A program made the translations under genes and the position numbers. This document shows, one piece after another, positions 12,191-22,918 of a DNA stretch of 64,000 nucleotides. The stretch comes from Pseudofrancisella aestuarii (GTDB lineage: Bacteria; Pseudomonadota; Gammaproteobacteria; Francisellales; Francisellaceae). How positions within the stretch are numbered: the first letter of the stretch is position 1; every line of letters begins with the position of its first letter. A model generated the notes under the pieces. That model did not search any database. It had not been told where the DNA came from and saw nothing but the letters and a program-made list of their open reading frames with translations. Location: positions 186,001 through 250,000 of the forward strand of contig NZ_QLIS02000003.1 of NCBI RefSeq assembly GCF_003574475.2. Reading direction: 5' to 3'.

Positions 12191-13732
12191 CTACCAAGCT
12201 TGTGTTGATTTACAATCTTCAATAATAGCTTTTAATTTATCTGCTATTTCAGAGTTATAATTACCAGTTTCATTAACCTCTTTTACAACTTCAGGATATT
12301 TATCTTGAGCTAAAGAGTGTAACGCTGTTTCAAATGGAATTACTTGATCAACATCTAAATTATCTAAATAACCATTATCTGCTGCATATAAAGATAAAGC
12401 CATAAGTGCTATAGATAAAGTTGCAAACTGATTTTGCTTTAATAATTCTGTAACTCTTTGACCTCTATTTAATTGAGCTCTAGTTGCTTCATCAAGATCC
12501 GAAGCAAACTGTGAGAACGCCTCTAACTCTCTATACTGAGCTAAAGCAAGACGCACACCACCACCAAGTTTTTTAATAATCTTAGATTGAGCAGCACCAC
12601 CCACACGAGAAACTGAGTTACCAGGATTTATAGCAGGTCTTAAACCAGCATTAAATAAATCAGTTTCTAAGAAAATTTGTCCATCTGTAATGGAAATTAC
12701 GTTTGTTGGTACAAATGCAGATATATCACCCGCCTGTGTTTCAATTATAGGTAAAGCTGTTAAAGAACCCGTCTTACCTTTAACTTCACCATTAGTAAAC
12801 CTTTCAACGTATTCTTCATTTACTCTAGCAGCTCTCTCTAAAAGTCTAGAATGTAGATAGAAAACATCACCAGGATATGCTTCACGTCCTGGAGGTCTTT
12901 TTAATAATAATGATATTTGTCTATAAGCCCAAGCTTGCTTAGTTAAGTCATCATAAATGATTAAAGCATCTTGGCCCCTATCTCTAAAATACTCACCCAT
13001 TGAACAGCCAGAATATGGAGCAATATATTGTAATGCCGCAGAATCTGAAGCTGTAGCTGCAACAATAATAGTATGATCCAAAGCACCATGCTCTTCTAAC
13101 TGTCTAACTATATTTGCAATAGAAGAAGCTTTTTGACCTATTGCTACATAAATACACTTAACTCCAGTATCTTTCTGATTAATAATTGTATCTATTGCAA
13201 TAGCTGTTTTACCAATCTGTCTATCACCAATAATTAACTCTCTTTGACCTCTTCCAATTGGAACCATAGAGTCAATAGATTTAATACCTGTTTGCATAGC
13301 TTGATCTACTGATTTTCTCCAAATTACTCCAGGAGCAATTTTTTCGATAGGAGATACTTCACTAGTGTTTATTTCACCTTTGCCATCAATAGGATTACCT
13401 AAGGCATCAACTACACGACCAAGTAAAGCCTCTCCAACAGGAACTTGTAAAATTCTTCCTGTGCAATAAGCCTTTTCGCCCTCTTTAATATGTTCATATT
13501 CGCCTAAAACTACAGCACCAACTGAATCAGCATTCAAGTTAAGTGCTAAACCATAGACATCTCCTGGTAGCTTAATCATTTCACCAGCTGCAACATCGTT
13601 TAAACCGTAAATAGTTACGATACCGTCAGCAACACTTACTATAGTACCTTCTGATTTAAGCTCAATAGAGTTGTCAAACTTCTCTATTCTTTCTTTTATT
13701 AAACCACTAATTTCTGATGGACTTAACTGCAT
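12191..13732 (-). CDS. atpA: ATP synthase F1 alpha subunit
   Basis: The 513-residue non-catalytic nucleotide-binding subunit. Walker A is GDRQIGKTA, the DALIIYDDL segment is Walker B, and [17 protein letters not shown] is the ATPase alpha/beta signature. The membrane-proximal N-terminal helix [19 protein letters not shown] is intact. It lies 9 bases upstream of atpG and 21 after atpH. Confidence 0.97.
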   Translation of the reverse strand: MQLSPSEISGLIKERIEKFDNSIELKSEGTIVSVADGIVTIYGLNDVAAGEMIKLPGDVYGLALNLNADSVGAVVLGEYEHIKEGEKAYCTGRILQVPVGEALLGRVVDALGNPIDGKGEINTSEVSPIEKIAPGVIWRKSVDQAMQTGIKSIDSMVPIGRGQRELIIGDRQIGKTAIAIDTIINQKDTGVKCIYVAIGQKASSIANIVRQLEEHGALDHTIIVAATASDSAALQYIAPYSGCSMGEYFRDRGQDALIIYDDLTKQAWAYRQISLLLKRPPGREAYPGDVFYLHSRLLERAARVNEEYVERFTNGEVKGKTGSLTALPIIETQAGDISAFVPTNVISITDGQIFLETDLFNAGLRPAINPGNSVSRVGGAAQSKIIKKLGGGVRLALAQYRELEAFSQFASDLDEATRAQLNRGQRVTELLKQNQFATLSIALMALSLYAADNGYLDNLDVDQVIPFETALHSLAQDKYPEVVKEVNETGNYNSEIADKLKAIIEDCKSTQAW

Positions 13733-13753
13733 AGGTTCCCTCTTCCATATACT

Positions 13754-14290
13754 TTATGATAATAAAATATTTTTCATTTTTTCTAGACGACCAGACACAG
13801 AATTATCTATAACTGCATCCCCAACTCTTACAACTGCACCACCAAGGATTCTAGAATCTATCTTAACATCCATATCAATAGTACAATTAAATCTTTTTGC
13901 AAGCTTATCTTTAAGTTCTTTCAAAAGAGCCTTATCAGTTTCATAAGCCAAAATAACCACAGCCTTCTTGTTTCCACTAGCCAAATCTTTAAATTCTTCA
14001 AACAAGTTTTTAACTTGTGGAATAATCAATAATTTATTTTTCTCTGCAATTAACATTAAAAAATTTAATATTTTTTGATCAACTTTACCAGTTAACTGAT
14101 CAACTATAGCGCTAACAATCTGTGTCTGAGAATATATTGGACTAGATATTAAACTTAAGACATTTTTATCTGTTACTAAAGCTTTAAATACCGACAATGC
14201 TTCTAACCATTGATCAACAACACCATTTTCTTTAGCATACTCGTAAGCTGCTCTAGCATATGGCTTTGCAATAATATTTAAATTTGTCAT
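13754..14290 (-). CDS. atpH: ATP synthase F1 delta subunit
   Basis: The 178-residue subunit joining F1 to the peripheral stalk (OSCP family). It has an all-helical N-terminal domain with IAKPYARAAYEYAKENG and the C-terminal family signature VDIKIDSRILGGAVVRVGD... ending in VSGRLEKM. Located 20 bases after atpF, in the usual operon place. Confidence 0.95.
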   Translation of the reverse strand: MTNLNIIAKPYARAAYEYAKENGVVDQWLEALSVFKALVTDKNVLSLISSPIYSQTQIVSAIVDQLTGKVDQKILNFLMLIAEKNKLLIIPQVKNLFEEFKDLASGNKKAVVILAYETDKALLKELKDKLAKRFNCTIDMDVKIDSRILGGAVVRVGDAVIDNSVSGRLEKMKNILLS

Positions 14291-14310
14291 CTCAGCTACC
14301 TTATGTCGAC

Positions 14311-14781
14311 TTATAACTTAGAAACAAAATCATTTAAGATTTCATTCCCACTTTGCTGATCTACTTTTGCAGAGATAATTTTACTAGCTCCAGCAATAGC
14401 AAGTTCAACAAGATCTTTTTTAAGCTCTTCTCTTGCCTTCACTTTTTCTTGCTCTATCTCAGCCATAGCCATACTTTTTATCTTATCAGCAGAAGCTATA
14501 GCTTCTTCTTTTGCTTGCTCATCTATTCTATGAGCTCTAGAATAAGCATTATCAACTATTTCTGCAGCTTTTTCTCTAGCCTCACGAACTATATCAGCCG
14601 ACTGTCTCTTAGCTAATTCTAATTCTCTAGACGCCCTGTCAGCAGAAGCCAATCCCTCAGCAATCTTCTCTCTACGCTCATCTAAAGACTTGCGTAAAGG
14701 AGGCCATACAAATTTCATTGTAAAGCCAACAAAAATTGCAAAAGTAATCATCTGTCCAATAAGGGTGATATTTATATCCAT
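14311..14781 (-). CDS. atpF: ATP synthase Fo subunit b
   Basis: A 156-residue peripheral-stalk subunit with one N-terminal membrane helix ([20 protein letters not shown]) and a long charged coiled coil rich in Ala, Glu and Lys, containing the [19 protein letters not shown] block. The length equals that of E. coli b (156). Confidence 0.96.
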   Translation of the reverse strand: MDINITLIGQMITFAIFVGFTMKFVWPPLRKSLDERREKIAEGLASADRASRELELAKRQSADIVREAREKAAEIVDNAYSRAHRIDEQAKEEAIASADKIKSMAMAEIEQEKVKAREELKKDLVELAIAGASKIISAKVDQQSGNEILNDFVSKL

Positions 14782-14828
14782 TCTAAATCCTTTCTAAAAA
14801 GATATTTACTTTAAAAATTATAATCTAA

Positions 14829-15134
<306 letters not shown>

Positions 15135-15175
15135 TTATATTCTCCTTTTATTAACGTTATATTTACATTTTTAAA

Positions 15176-15979
<804 letters not shown>

Positions 15980-16012
15980 CTACACTAAAATAACTTTCAA
16001 AACAAACACAGC

Positions 16013-16384
16013 CTACTTCACCTTCACAAGAAACATAGGCACAAAACACATGACTAATTGTAACGAAATTAAACCAAAAATGTAAGGAAATAATTTAGGT
16101 TTTATGTAAATTGCTAAGAATATTGTTATTAATGCAACCAAGCTTAACTTTATTGCTTCACTTAAATAAAAAATTAAAAGCTCTATTCCAGGACTAAATT
16201 GTTTAGTCACCAAAAATCTAGAGAAAAAAATAAAATTAGCTAAGAAAACTACAGCTCCGCCTAAAGAAAATGAGAATAAATACTCAAAACCATATAGAAA
16301 ATAAGCTATGCAAGAGCCTATTATTAATATAACAACTTGGCTAATAACAAATTTTTTCATATCCAACTTTACATTTGCTAGCAT
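16013..16384 (-). CDS. atpI: ATP synthase accessory protein I
   Basis: A 123-residue protein with four hydrophobic helices, first gene of the atp operon. AtpI-family proteins help assemble the c ring or handle Mg2+. The sequence is weakly conserved, as is usual, so the call rests on size, helix pattern (including GGAVVFLANFIFFSRF) and position directly before atpB. GGTGAG lies 7 bases before the ATG. Confidence 0.85.
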   Translation of the reverse strand: MLANVKLDMKKFVISQVVILIIGSCIAYFLYGFEYLFSFSLGGAVVFLANFIFFSRFLVTKQFSPGIELLIFYLSEAIKLSLVALITIFLAIYIKPKLFPYIFGLISLQLVMCFVPMFLVKVK

Positions 16385-16536
16385 TTAAAGTCTCACCCCA
16401 AAAAGAAATAACTCATAATCGAAATGAAATAATATCAAAAAAACAAAAAGGTATAAACTAAATGATCCTTGAATTAATCTTTATAGAAACTTAAAATAAA
16501 CAATACTAACTAATTTAAATTTTTCTCTCCTTCTTA

Positions 16537-17841
16537 ATGACTGAAAAAATACACCAGATAAAAGGCTATGCTTGGATAATAATAGCTTTAAGTTCATTTT
16601 TACTTTTTGATAAGTATGTAATGCAAGTTTTTCCAAGCCTAATCACTGATGATATGATGTCTAGCTTTCATATTAACGCAACTGAAACTGGAGCCTTAGG
16701 TTCAGCTTTTTTTTGGGCAATCATCATTTGTCAGCTCTTCCTTGCCGGTCCAATCATAGATAAATTTGGCTTTAGAATAATTAGTCCTATTTCTATATCG
16801 ATTTCTGCTGCTGGAGTTATTCTTTTCGTTGTTGCTGCATCTCGTGGAAATTTATATTTAGCATATTTTGCTAGGATAATTACAGGCTTTGGAGTATCTT
16901 TCGCAACCATTTCATACATAAAGGCAGTCTCTGTTTGGTTTGAACCTAGAAAATTTGCTTTTGCAGCAAGCTTCTTAGCTACTGCTGCAATGATTGGCGC
17001 CTTATGCGCACAAGCGCCTCTAGCATGGCTAATATCAACATTTGGCTCATGGAAAGAAGCTATGCTAATTTTCTCAGTATTTAGCTTATTTATGGCTGTC
17101 ATATACTATGTCTTAGTTAGAGATTTCAATCCTCAACAACCGCATGCAAACTGCTTAGAAAGTAGACCTTCAACTTTACAAGGACTAAAAGAGGTTATAA
17201 AAAGTAAAGATAATTGGCTGCTTGCTTTTTATGTTGGCTTAAGTTTTACGGCTGTTGATGCGTTTGCTGGCTTCTGGGGGAATGCTTACTTTAGAGAATC
17301 CTATCATATTTCTAAAGAACACGCCGCTTCAATAATTTCAATGATATTTATAGGGATGGCTGTTGGATCTCCAATACTAGGAAAAATTTCTGAAATCCTA
17401 GATAGCCGAAAAGGAGTGATGATAGTTTTCCATATAATAGGAACAGTTGCTCTAAGCGTTGTATTGCTTTTTAAAACAACTATTTTGCTCTCATACATTT
17501 TATTATTTATCTTCGGAATTTGTTTAGGTATTTACATGTTATCTTTTGCTATAGGTAATCGTATAAATCCTATAGCTATAGCTGCAACCGTTGCTGCTTT
17601 CATAAATACTGGCGAACCAATACTTGGAGCAATATTTGATCCTCTTATTGGATATTTCCTTGATTTCTCTTGGGGTGGAAAATATATAAATACAGCCGGA
17701 GAAATAATAGCTCAAAGAAGCGATGTATCGGATATAAAATATTTCGACTTGTCATCCTATCATTTTGCTTTCATATCATTAGTATTAAGTATGATTGCTT
17801 CTTTGGTGATACTTTTTTTCATCAATGATAAAGAAAGATAA
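16537..17841 (+). CDS. MFS transporter (Francisella phagosomal-transporter type), copy 1
   Basis: A 434-residue, 12-helix major facilitator. The loop 2-3 motif reads GPIIDKFGFR and the central block VWFEPRKFAFAASF is shared with the second copy at 19875-21173. The type is close to the Fpt/Pht MFS group that Francisella keeps in several copies, some linked to amino-acid use inside host cells; the substrate is not deducible. It diverges from atpI and converges on the RluC-type gene. The bases before its ATG are pyrimidine-rich with no Shine-Dalgarno, so translation may be weak or leaderless. Confidence 0.85.
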   Translation: MTEKIHQIKGYAWIIIALSSFLLFDKYVMQVFPSLITDDMMSSFHINATETGALGSAFFWAIIICQLFLAGPIIDKFGFRIISPISISISAAGVILFVVAASRGNLYLAYFARIITGFGVSFATISYIKAVSVWFEPRKFAFAASFLATAAMIGALCAQAPLAWLISTFGSWKEAMLIFSVFSLFMAVIYYVLVRDFNPQQPHANCLESRPSTLQGLKEVIKSKDNWLLAFYVGLSFTAVDAFAGFWGNAYFRESYHISKEHAASIISMIFIGMAVGSPILGKISEILDSRKGVMIVFHIIGTVALSVVLLFKTTILLSYILLFIFGICLGIYMLSFAIGNRINPIAIAATVAAFINTGEPILGAIFDPLIGYFLDFSWGGKYINTAGEIIAQRSDVSDIKYFDLSSYHFAFISLVLSMIASLVILFFINDKER

Positions 17842-17848
17842 AGCAGAA

Positions 17849-18784
17849 TTAATCTTTCAGATCCAAGATTCTCTTAATTCTAGAGTCTAAATCAGCTTTA
17901 ACTTTTACTTCTTCATTTTTTTTACTATCAAAAAATTCTAAACTATAAGCATGCAACATTAGTTTATCAATCTTCAAACCGTTAAGACTCCTATCTTTTT
18001 CAGAGTCTCCATATTTTTTATCAAAAACGATAGGGTGTCCTGACATTTGACAATGCACTCTTATCTGATGCGTCCGACCTGTTTCAAGCTTTATTTCCAG
18101 AAGGCTAAAATTTTTCCCAATATAAGTAACATTTAATATATTAGTAATAGCTTTCTTGCCATCTACACAATCAACTTTAACAATACGCTCTCCAGACTTT
18201 GATAAAGTTCTTTTAAGTGGCAGCTCAATTTTTTTTATATTTTTATCCCATAATCCATGCACAACAGCAAAGTAAATCTTATCAACCTTCCGCTGCTTAA
18301 AAAGGTCAAAGAAATAAACCACTGAACTATGTTTTTTAGCCAAAATTATACATCCTGAAGTTTCTTTATCTAGGCGATGCACCAAATCCAATCTCTTAAC
18401 TTTTGGACGTAACTGCCTAAGTCGCTCAACCAAGCCACTATTAACTCCAGAACCTCCATGGACAGCCATTCCTGATGGCTTATCCACAACTATATAATCA
18501 TCTGTTTCATATAAAATTCTATTCTCTAAAAAATCTAGATGTTGAGAGGGAATTTTTACTATAGACTCATCAGTTTCTAAAATAAAAGGAGGAACTCTTA
18601 TTATATCTCCAGAAGTAACCCTATCGGTCTGTTTAACTCTTTTTTTATTTACTCTAAGCTCACCCTTTCTTATCCAGCGATAAATTAAAGACCTAGGAAG
18701 TCCAGAAAATTTTGAAATTAAAAAGTTATCAACTCTTTGTTCAATAATATCACTATCAACTTCAATATATTGCACTCCGGACAT
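17849..18784 (-). CDS. rluC: RluC/RluD-family 23S rRNA pseudouridine synthase
   Basis: A 311-residue enzyme isomerising uridines in rRNA. An N-terminal S4 RNA-binding domain (RVDNFLISKF...RKGELRVNKKR) precedes the RluA-type catalytic domain with VHRLDKETSGCIILAKK, whose Asp is catalytic, and GRTHQIRVH. I start at MSGVQYIEV (18784), one base after the zapE stop and behind GGAGAGG; a 12-residue upstream extension inside zapE is unlikely. RluC fits better than RluD by its PPF-type S4 end, but the exact target uridines are inferred. Confidence 0.85.
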   Translation of the reverse strand: MSGVQYIEVDSDIIEQRVDNFLISKFSGLPRSLIYRWIRKGELRVNKKRVKQTDRVTSGDIIRVPPFILETDESIVKIPSQHLDFLENRILYETDDYIVVDKPSGMAVHGGSGVNSGLVERLRQLRPKVKRLDLVHRLDKETSGCIILAKKHSSVVYFFDLFKQRKVDKIYFAVVHGLWDKNIKKIELPLKRTLSKSGERIVKVDCVDGKKAITNILNVTYIGKNFSLLEIKLETGRTHQIRVHCQMSGHPIVFDKKYGDSEKDRSLNGLKIDKLMLHAYSLEFFDSKKNEEVKVKADLDSRIKRILDLKD

Positions 18785-18785
18785 C

Positions 18786-19871
18786 TCATGCCTCTCCAAA
18801 ATTCTCAGATTGCATATCATTTAGCCTACTTACCGTCCTTTGAAATTCAAACTGAAGTCTCCTACCTTGATAAATAGATTTAAAATCCTCTGCCGCTAGA
18901 ATTATAACTTTTATACCCTGGTCATAACACTCATCTATTAAAGCTATAAATCTTCTAGCAATACTTTCATCAGAAGTATTACAATTATTACCATCCTCAG
19001 GATGCATAGCCTTTAAATTATATAAAAATATGCTTCTATATTTACTACATAGCTCTATGTAATCGAGAGCACTTCTGCCAGACCCACATATAACGGAAAC
19101 ATCAAAGCAAATAGAATTTTCACCTACAATAAGAGCGGGAATTTTTCTATTAATTATTTCAATATCAACATTTTTCTCAAAAGAAATATTTTCCGCAAAA
19201 AACTTATCAAAAAAAACATCTTTCATTTGATCATTATAAGGATAGAAATAGTTTAAATAACTAACATCCTTACAGAATCTATAATCAACTCCAGAATCAA
19301 GATTTAAAACATCAACATTCTCTATTAATACATCTATAGCAGGCAAAAAAAGCTCTCTCTGCAACCCGTTTGAATAAAGTTTACTAGGATGTATGTTTGA
19401 AGTAGCAACCAAAACAACACCCAGATCAAATAGCTCCTTAAAAACCTTCCCAAGAATCATTGCATCAGCTATATCTTCAACAAAGAATTCATCAAAACAT
19501 ATCAACTGATTCTTCTTAGCTATTTCATAAGCAGCTTTTGAAATTGGATTTTTCTGACCACTATATTTTTTAAGTAAGAAATGCATATTTTTCATAAAAT
19601 GAGAAAAATGTAATCTACTTTTATTTATTATAGGAACATTATCAAAAAATATATCCATGATAAAAGTTTTACCTCTACCAACACCTCCCCACATATAAAG
19701 GCCGATTATAGATGGATACAAACTTTTACTAAAAAAATTAAATTTATTTCTTTTTTTTGTTTTAAGCTGATTAGTAATTCTATCTAAGCTTCTAATCGCT
19801 TCAAGCTGTAATGGATCAGATCTTAAATGAGACTGTTCTATCTTTTTTTCATAAACTTCTAAAAGCAACAT
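18786..19871 (-). CDS. zapE: cell-division ATPase ZapE (AFG1-like)
   Basis: A 361-residue AAA-type P-loop ATPase. Walker A is YMWGGVGRGKT, Walker B is LICFDEFFVEDIADA, followed by TSNIHPSKLYSNGLQRELFLPAI, all typical of AFG1/ZapE. In E. coli the protein acts on Z-ring stability under low oxygen. It lies 3 bases downstream of an MFS gene and is coupled to the pseudouridine synthase gene (1-base gap). Confidence 0.9.
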   Translation of the reverse strand: MLLLEVYEKKIEQSHLRSDPLQLEAIRSLDRITNQLKTKKRNKFNFFSKSLYPSIIGLYMWGGVGRGKTFIMDIFFDNVPIINKSRLHFSHFMKNMHFLLKKYSGQKNPISKAAYEIAKKNQLICFDEFFVEDIADAMILGKVFKELFDLGVVLVATSNIHPSKLYSNGLQRELFLPAIDVLIENVDVLNLDSGVDYRFCKDVSYLNYFYPYNDQMKDVFFDKFFAENISFEKNVDIEIINRKIPALIVGENSICFDVSVICGSGRSALDYIELCSKYRSIFLYNLKAMHPEDGNNCNTSDESIARRFIALIDECYDQGIKVIILAAEDFKSIYQGRRLQFEFQRTVSRLNDMQSENFGEA

Positions 19872-19874
19872 ATA

Positions 19875-21173
19875 TTATTTTACTTCTTTATCTTTAACTA
19901 AGAACAATAAGAATAAAGCTATTATCATACTTATAATAAGAATAATAAAGGCATTATGATATGCTTGTATATTAAAATATCGATGAGCTCCATCAATAGC
20001 TGAGTTTACAATATTATTATGTATGTCAATATATTGACCACCCCATGTAAAATCCAAGAAAAATCCAATAAGAGGATCAAACAATGCTCCTAAAAGAGGC
20101 TCTCCCGTATTAATAAGAGCGGCTACTGTTGCAGCAACAACTATAGGATTAACACGATTACCTATAGCAAAAGCCAGCATATAAACACCCAAACAAAAGC
20201 CAAAAATAAATAATAAGACAGCAGAGATTGTCGGAGTTAATTTAAACTGCAAAACAACAGCTAGAGATATAGTTGCTATCACATGAAATGACAACATTAT
20301 TCCGACTCTATTATCAAATCTCTCTGAAAGCTTACCAACAAAAGGAGAGCCAATTGCTAAACCAAGAAACATCATAGAAACGATATATGAGGCCTCTTTA
20401 GAGCTCACATCATAAAGTTCTCGAAAATAATTATTACCCCAGATTCCCCCAAAGACATCTATAGTTGTAAAAGTTAGACCAGTATAAAAAGTTAAAAACC
20501 AATTATTTCTATTTAGTAACACTTTCTTTATACCATCTAAAGCACTAGTCTTTTTCCTTAAATCATCAGCAAAAGAAGCATGTGGGTTATAATCTCTAAC
20601 AAGAGCTAAATACAGCAAAGCTATGACTATACTAAAAAGTGCGTAACTTACTAATGCTTTATGCCACGAACCTGTAAACTCAATAAGATAAACTAGTGGA
20701 GCCTGACCCATCAATGCACCAGTCATCGCTGCAGTCATCAGGAAACTACAAACAAAAGCAAATTTTCTAGGCTCAAACCAAACTGCGGCTGCCTTTATAT
20801 ATCCAACAGTTGCAAATGAGGCTCCTATTCCTATCATTAATCTAGAAATGCAACCTAAAGCAAAACTATGAATATCTGCAGCCCAAACAAACAATAACAA
20901 TCCTATAGCTGAAAGGATTAGAGATGCAAAACTAACTTTCCTAAAGCCTAACTTATCTATAATAGGCCCAGCCACAAAAAATTGACAAAAAACAACTGCC
21001 CATAGAAACAGCGACACCATAGCACTCATTTCTGTCGCATTTATCGAAAAACTTGTCATAAGCTCATTTGCTATTAAGCTTGGTGACACATTCATTATAT
21101 ATTTATCAATAAGTAAGAAAGAGCTTAAGATCACTACAATCCAAGCATATCCTCTTATATTGTGAATTTTCAT
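19875..21173 (-). CDS. MFS transporter, copy 2 (paralogue of the gene at 16537)
   Basis: A 432-residue, 12-helix transporter clearly homologous along its whole length to the first copy: shared blocks are GYAWI, SSFLL, GPIIDK-GFR, VWFEPRKFAF, ATVAA-INTGEP and GA-FDPLIG-FLDF. Same Francisella-type MFS group; substrate unknown. It lies between hisS (34 bases upstream) and zapE (3 bases), so it probably rides on the hisS transcript. GTGAG precedes the ATG. Confidence 0.85.
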   Translation of the reverse strand: MKIHNIRGYAWIVVILSSFLLIDKYIMNVSPSLIANELMTSFSINATEMSAMVSLFLWAVVFCQFFVAGPIIDKLGFRKVSFASLILSAIGLLLFVWAADIHSFALGCISRLMIGIGASFATVGYIKAAAVWFEPRKFAFVCSFLMTAAMTGALMGQAPLVYLIEFTGSWHKALVSYALFSIVIALLYLALVRDYNPHASFADDLRKKTSALDGIKKVLLNRNNWFLTFYTGLTFTTIDVFGGIWGNNYFRELYDVSSKEASYIVSMMFLGLAIGSPFVGKLSERFDNRVGIMLSFHVIATISLAVVLQFKLTPTISAVLLFIFGFCLGVYMLAFAIGNRVNPIVVAATVAALINTGEPLLGALFDPLIGFFLDFTWGGQYIDIHNNIVNSAIDGAHRYFNIQAYHNAFIILIISMIIALFLLFLVKDKEVK

Positions 21174-21207
21174 TTATCTCACTTTTTATAAAAATATTTA
21201 AACTAAA

Positions 21208-22482
21208 CTATATATTTAATTCTTTATATAAAAACTCTTCCAATAATGGAACCTCAACACTGACCTGATCCCTTGCATCCTGTAGAAACTTAATTGTTAC
21301 AGAATTATTCTCAAGCTCTTTTTCTCCAATAATTATAGCTAACCTTGCTTTTTGCTTATCAGCTTTTTTAAATTGAGACTTAAAGCTTCCTAGTTTCAAA
21401 TCCAAGTCACATTTAAATGAAGTATTAAAGCGTATTAAGTCAACTATAGGCATAGATTGTTGTATACTTTGTGCCTCTAAAATAAAGAATATATCTAAAT
21501 CATTATTCTCATTTGGCAATAGATTTAATTCCTTGAGAAGAATCAACAATCTTTCCATTCCAATAGCAAAACCTATAGCAAAATTATCATCACCGCCAAG
21601 AGTTGCTATTAAGCTATCATATCTGCCACCTGCACAAATAGCACTTTGCGCACCCAATTTATCTGTTGTCCACTCAAACACTAAGCCAGAATAATAATCT
21701 AAGCCTCTAACTAAGTTTTTATTTACTTTATATTTAATACCCAATTTCTCTAGGTAATCACAAGTTTTTTCAAAACCTTCTCTTGCCTCATCATCAACAA
21801 AGTCTATAAGCTTTGGTGCATTTTCTAAGATTTCCTGTGTTGATTCGATTTTAGAGTCCAATATTCTTAATGGGTTCTTATCTAATCTCTTAATAGAATC
21901 CTCATCTAAAACATTATGATATGGTTTTAAATAATCTAATAATGCTTGAGTATAGTTTTTTCTATTCTCAATAGAGCCTAAATTATTTATTTCTAGCACA
22001 ACATGCTCTGCTATACCAAGTTTATTAAATAATTGCCAACATACTGAAAGTATTTCAAAATCCACACCCAACCCTGAATACCCATAGGTTTCAACACCTA
22101 ACTGGTAAAACTGTCTATACCTACCCTTTTGCGGCCTTTCATATCTAAACATTGGGCCTAAATACCAGATTTTTTGAGTTTGCCCTCTCGAAGCAAGATT
22201 GTTCTCAACAACCATTCTCACACATCCAGCAGTACCCTCTGGACGTAAGGTAAGATTCTCTCCATTTCTATCTTGAAAATCATAAGTCTCTTTAGAAACT
22301 ATATCTGATGTTTCTCCAACACTTCTATGGAATAATTCACTTTTTTCTAATAATGGTAATCTTACCTCTTTATAATTATAAGAAGATAAAACATCTTTTA
22401 CTATAGTCTCTAGATATTGCCACTTATAGCTATCTTGAGGAAAAATATCATTAAAACCTCTGATAACTTGAATTTTCTTCAT
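21208..22482 (-). CDS. hisS: histidyl-tRNA synthetase
   Basis: A 424-residue class II synthetase. Motif 2 is [20 protein letters not shown], the histidine-binding signature is [13 protein letters not shown], and motif 3 is GFAIGMERL. The N terminus [12 protein letters not shown] is the usual start block. It follows rbfA by 6 bases, so it is cotranscribed with the infB group. Confidence 0.97.
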   Translation of the reverse strand: MKKIQVIRGFNDIFPQDSYKWQYLETIVKDVLSSYNYKEVRLPLLEKSELFHRSVGETSDIVSKETYDFQDRNGENLTLRPEGTAGCVRMVVENNLASRGQTQKIWYLGPMFRYERPQKGRYRQFYQLGVETYGYSGLGVDFEILSVCWQLFNKLGIAEHVVLEINNLGSIENRKNYTQALLDYLKPYHNVLDEDSIKRLDKNPLRILDSKIESTQEILENAPKLIDFVDDEAREGFEKTCDYLEKLGIKYKVNKNLVRGLDYYSGLVFEWTTDKLGAQSAICAGGRYDSLIATLGGDDNFAIGFAIGMERLLILLKELNLLPNENNDLDIFFILEAQSIQQSMPIVDLIRFNTSFKCDLDLKLGSFKSQFKKADKQKARLAIIIGEKELENNSVTIKFLQDARDQVSVEVPLLEEFLYKELNI

Positions 22483-22488
22483 AGGAAT

Positions 22489-22917
22489 CTATCTCAGTTT
22501 TTCTACTTTATTCTCTTTTTGCTTACTCTCGTCTTCAGATACTTCTTCTTTATCATGCTTTATAAACTTAGCATCTTGCTCTAAAGCTTCATGAATTTTT
22601 CCTTCCATTTTTATACCATACTCAATGGAATCATCATATATAAACTTTAGCTCTGGAACTATTCTAAGATTTAAATCTTTTGCAATTGATGATCTAAAGA
22701 AACCTTTAGATTTTTTAAATGCTTCTGCAACGTAAGGGATATCTTCCTCAATTAGACATGAATAGTAAACCTTTGCAAAAGATAGATCTTTAGATACCTC
22801 AACCTCCGTAATAGACACTAATGAAAGTTTTGTATCTTTAATTTTAGAACGAAGCAGTAGTGATATTGTTTTTTTTAATTCGCTAGAAACTCTTTGAACT
22901 CTACCTTCTGCTGCCAT
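22489..22917 (-). CDS. rbfA: 30S ribosome-binding factor A
   Basis: A 142-residue single KH-fold protein that helps mature the 16S rRNA 5' region and 30S subunits in the cold. Conserved blocks are [21 protein letters not shown] and [17 protein letters not shown]. The C-terminal tail after residue 120 is charged ([17 protein letters not shown]). The ATG is one base after the infB stop codon, with GGAGC as ribosome-binding site inside infB, so translation is coupled. Confidence 0.95.
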   Translation of the reverse strand: MAAEGRVQRVSSELKKTISLLLRSKIKDTKLSLVSITEVEVSKDLSFAKVYYSCLIEEDIPYVAEAFKKSKGFFRSSIAKDLNLRIVPELKFIYDDSIEYGIKMEGKIHEALEQDAKFIKHDKEEVSEDESKQKENKVEKLR

Positions 22918-22918
22918 C

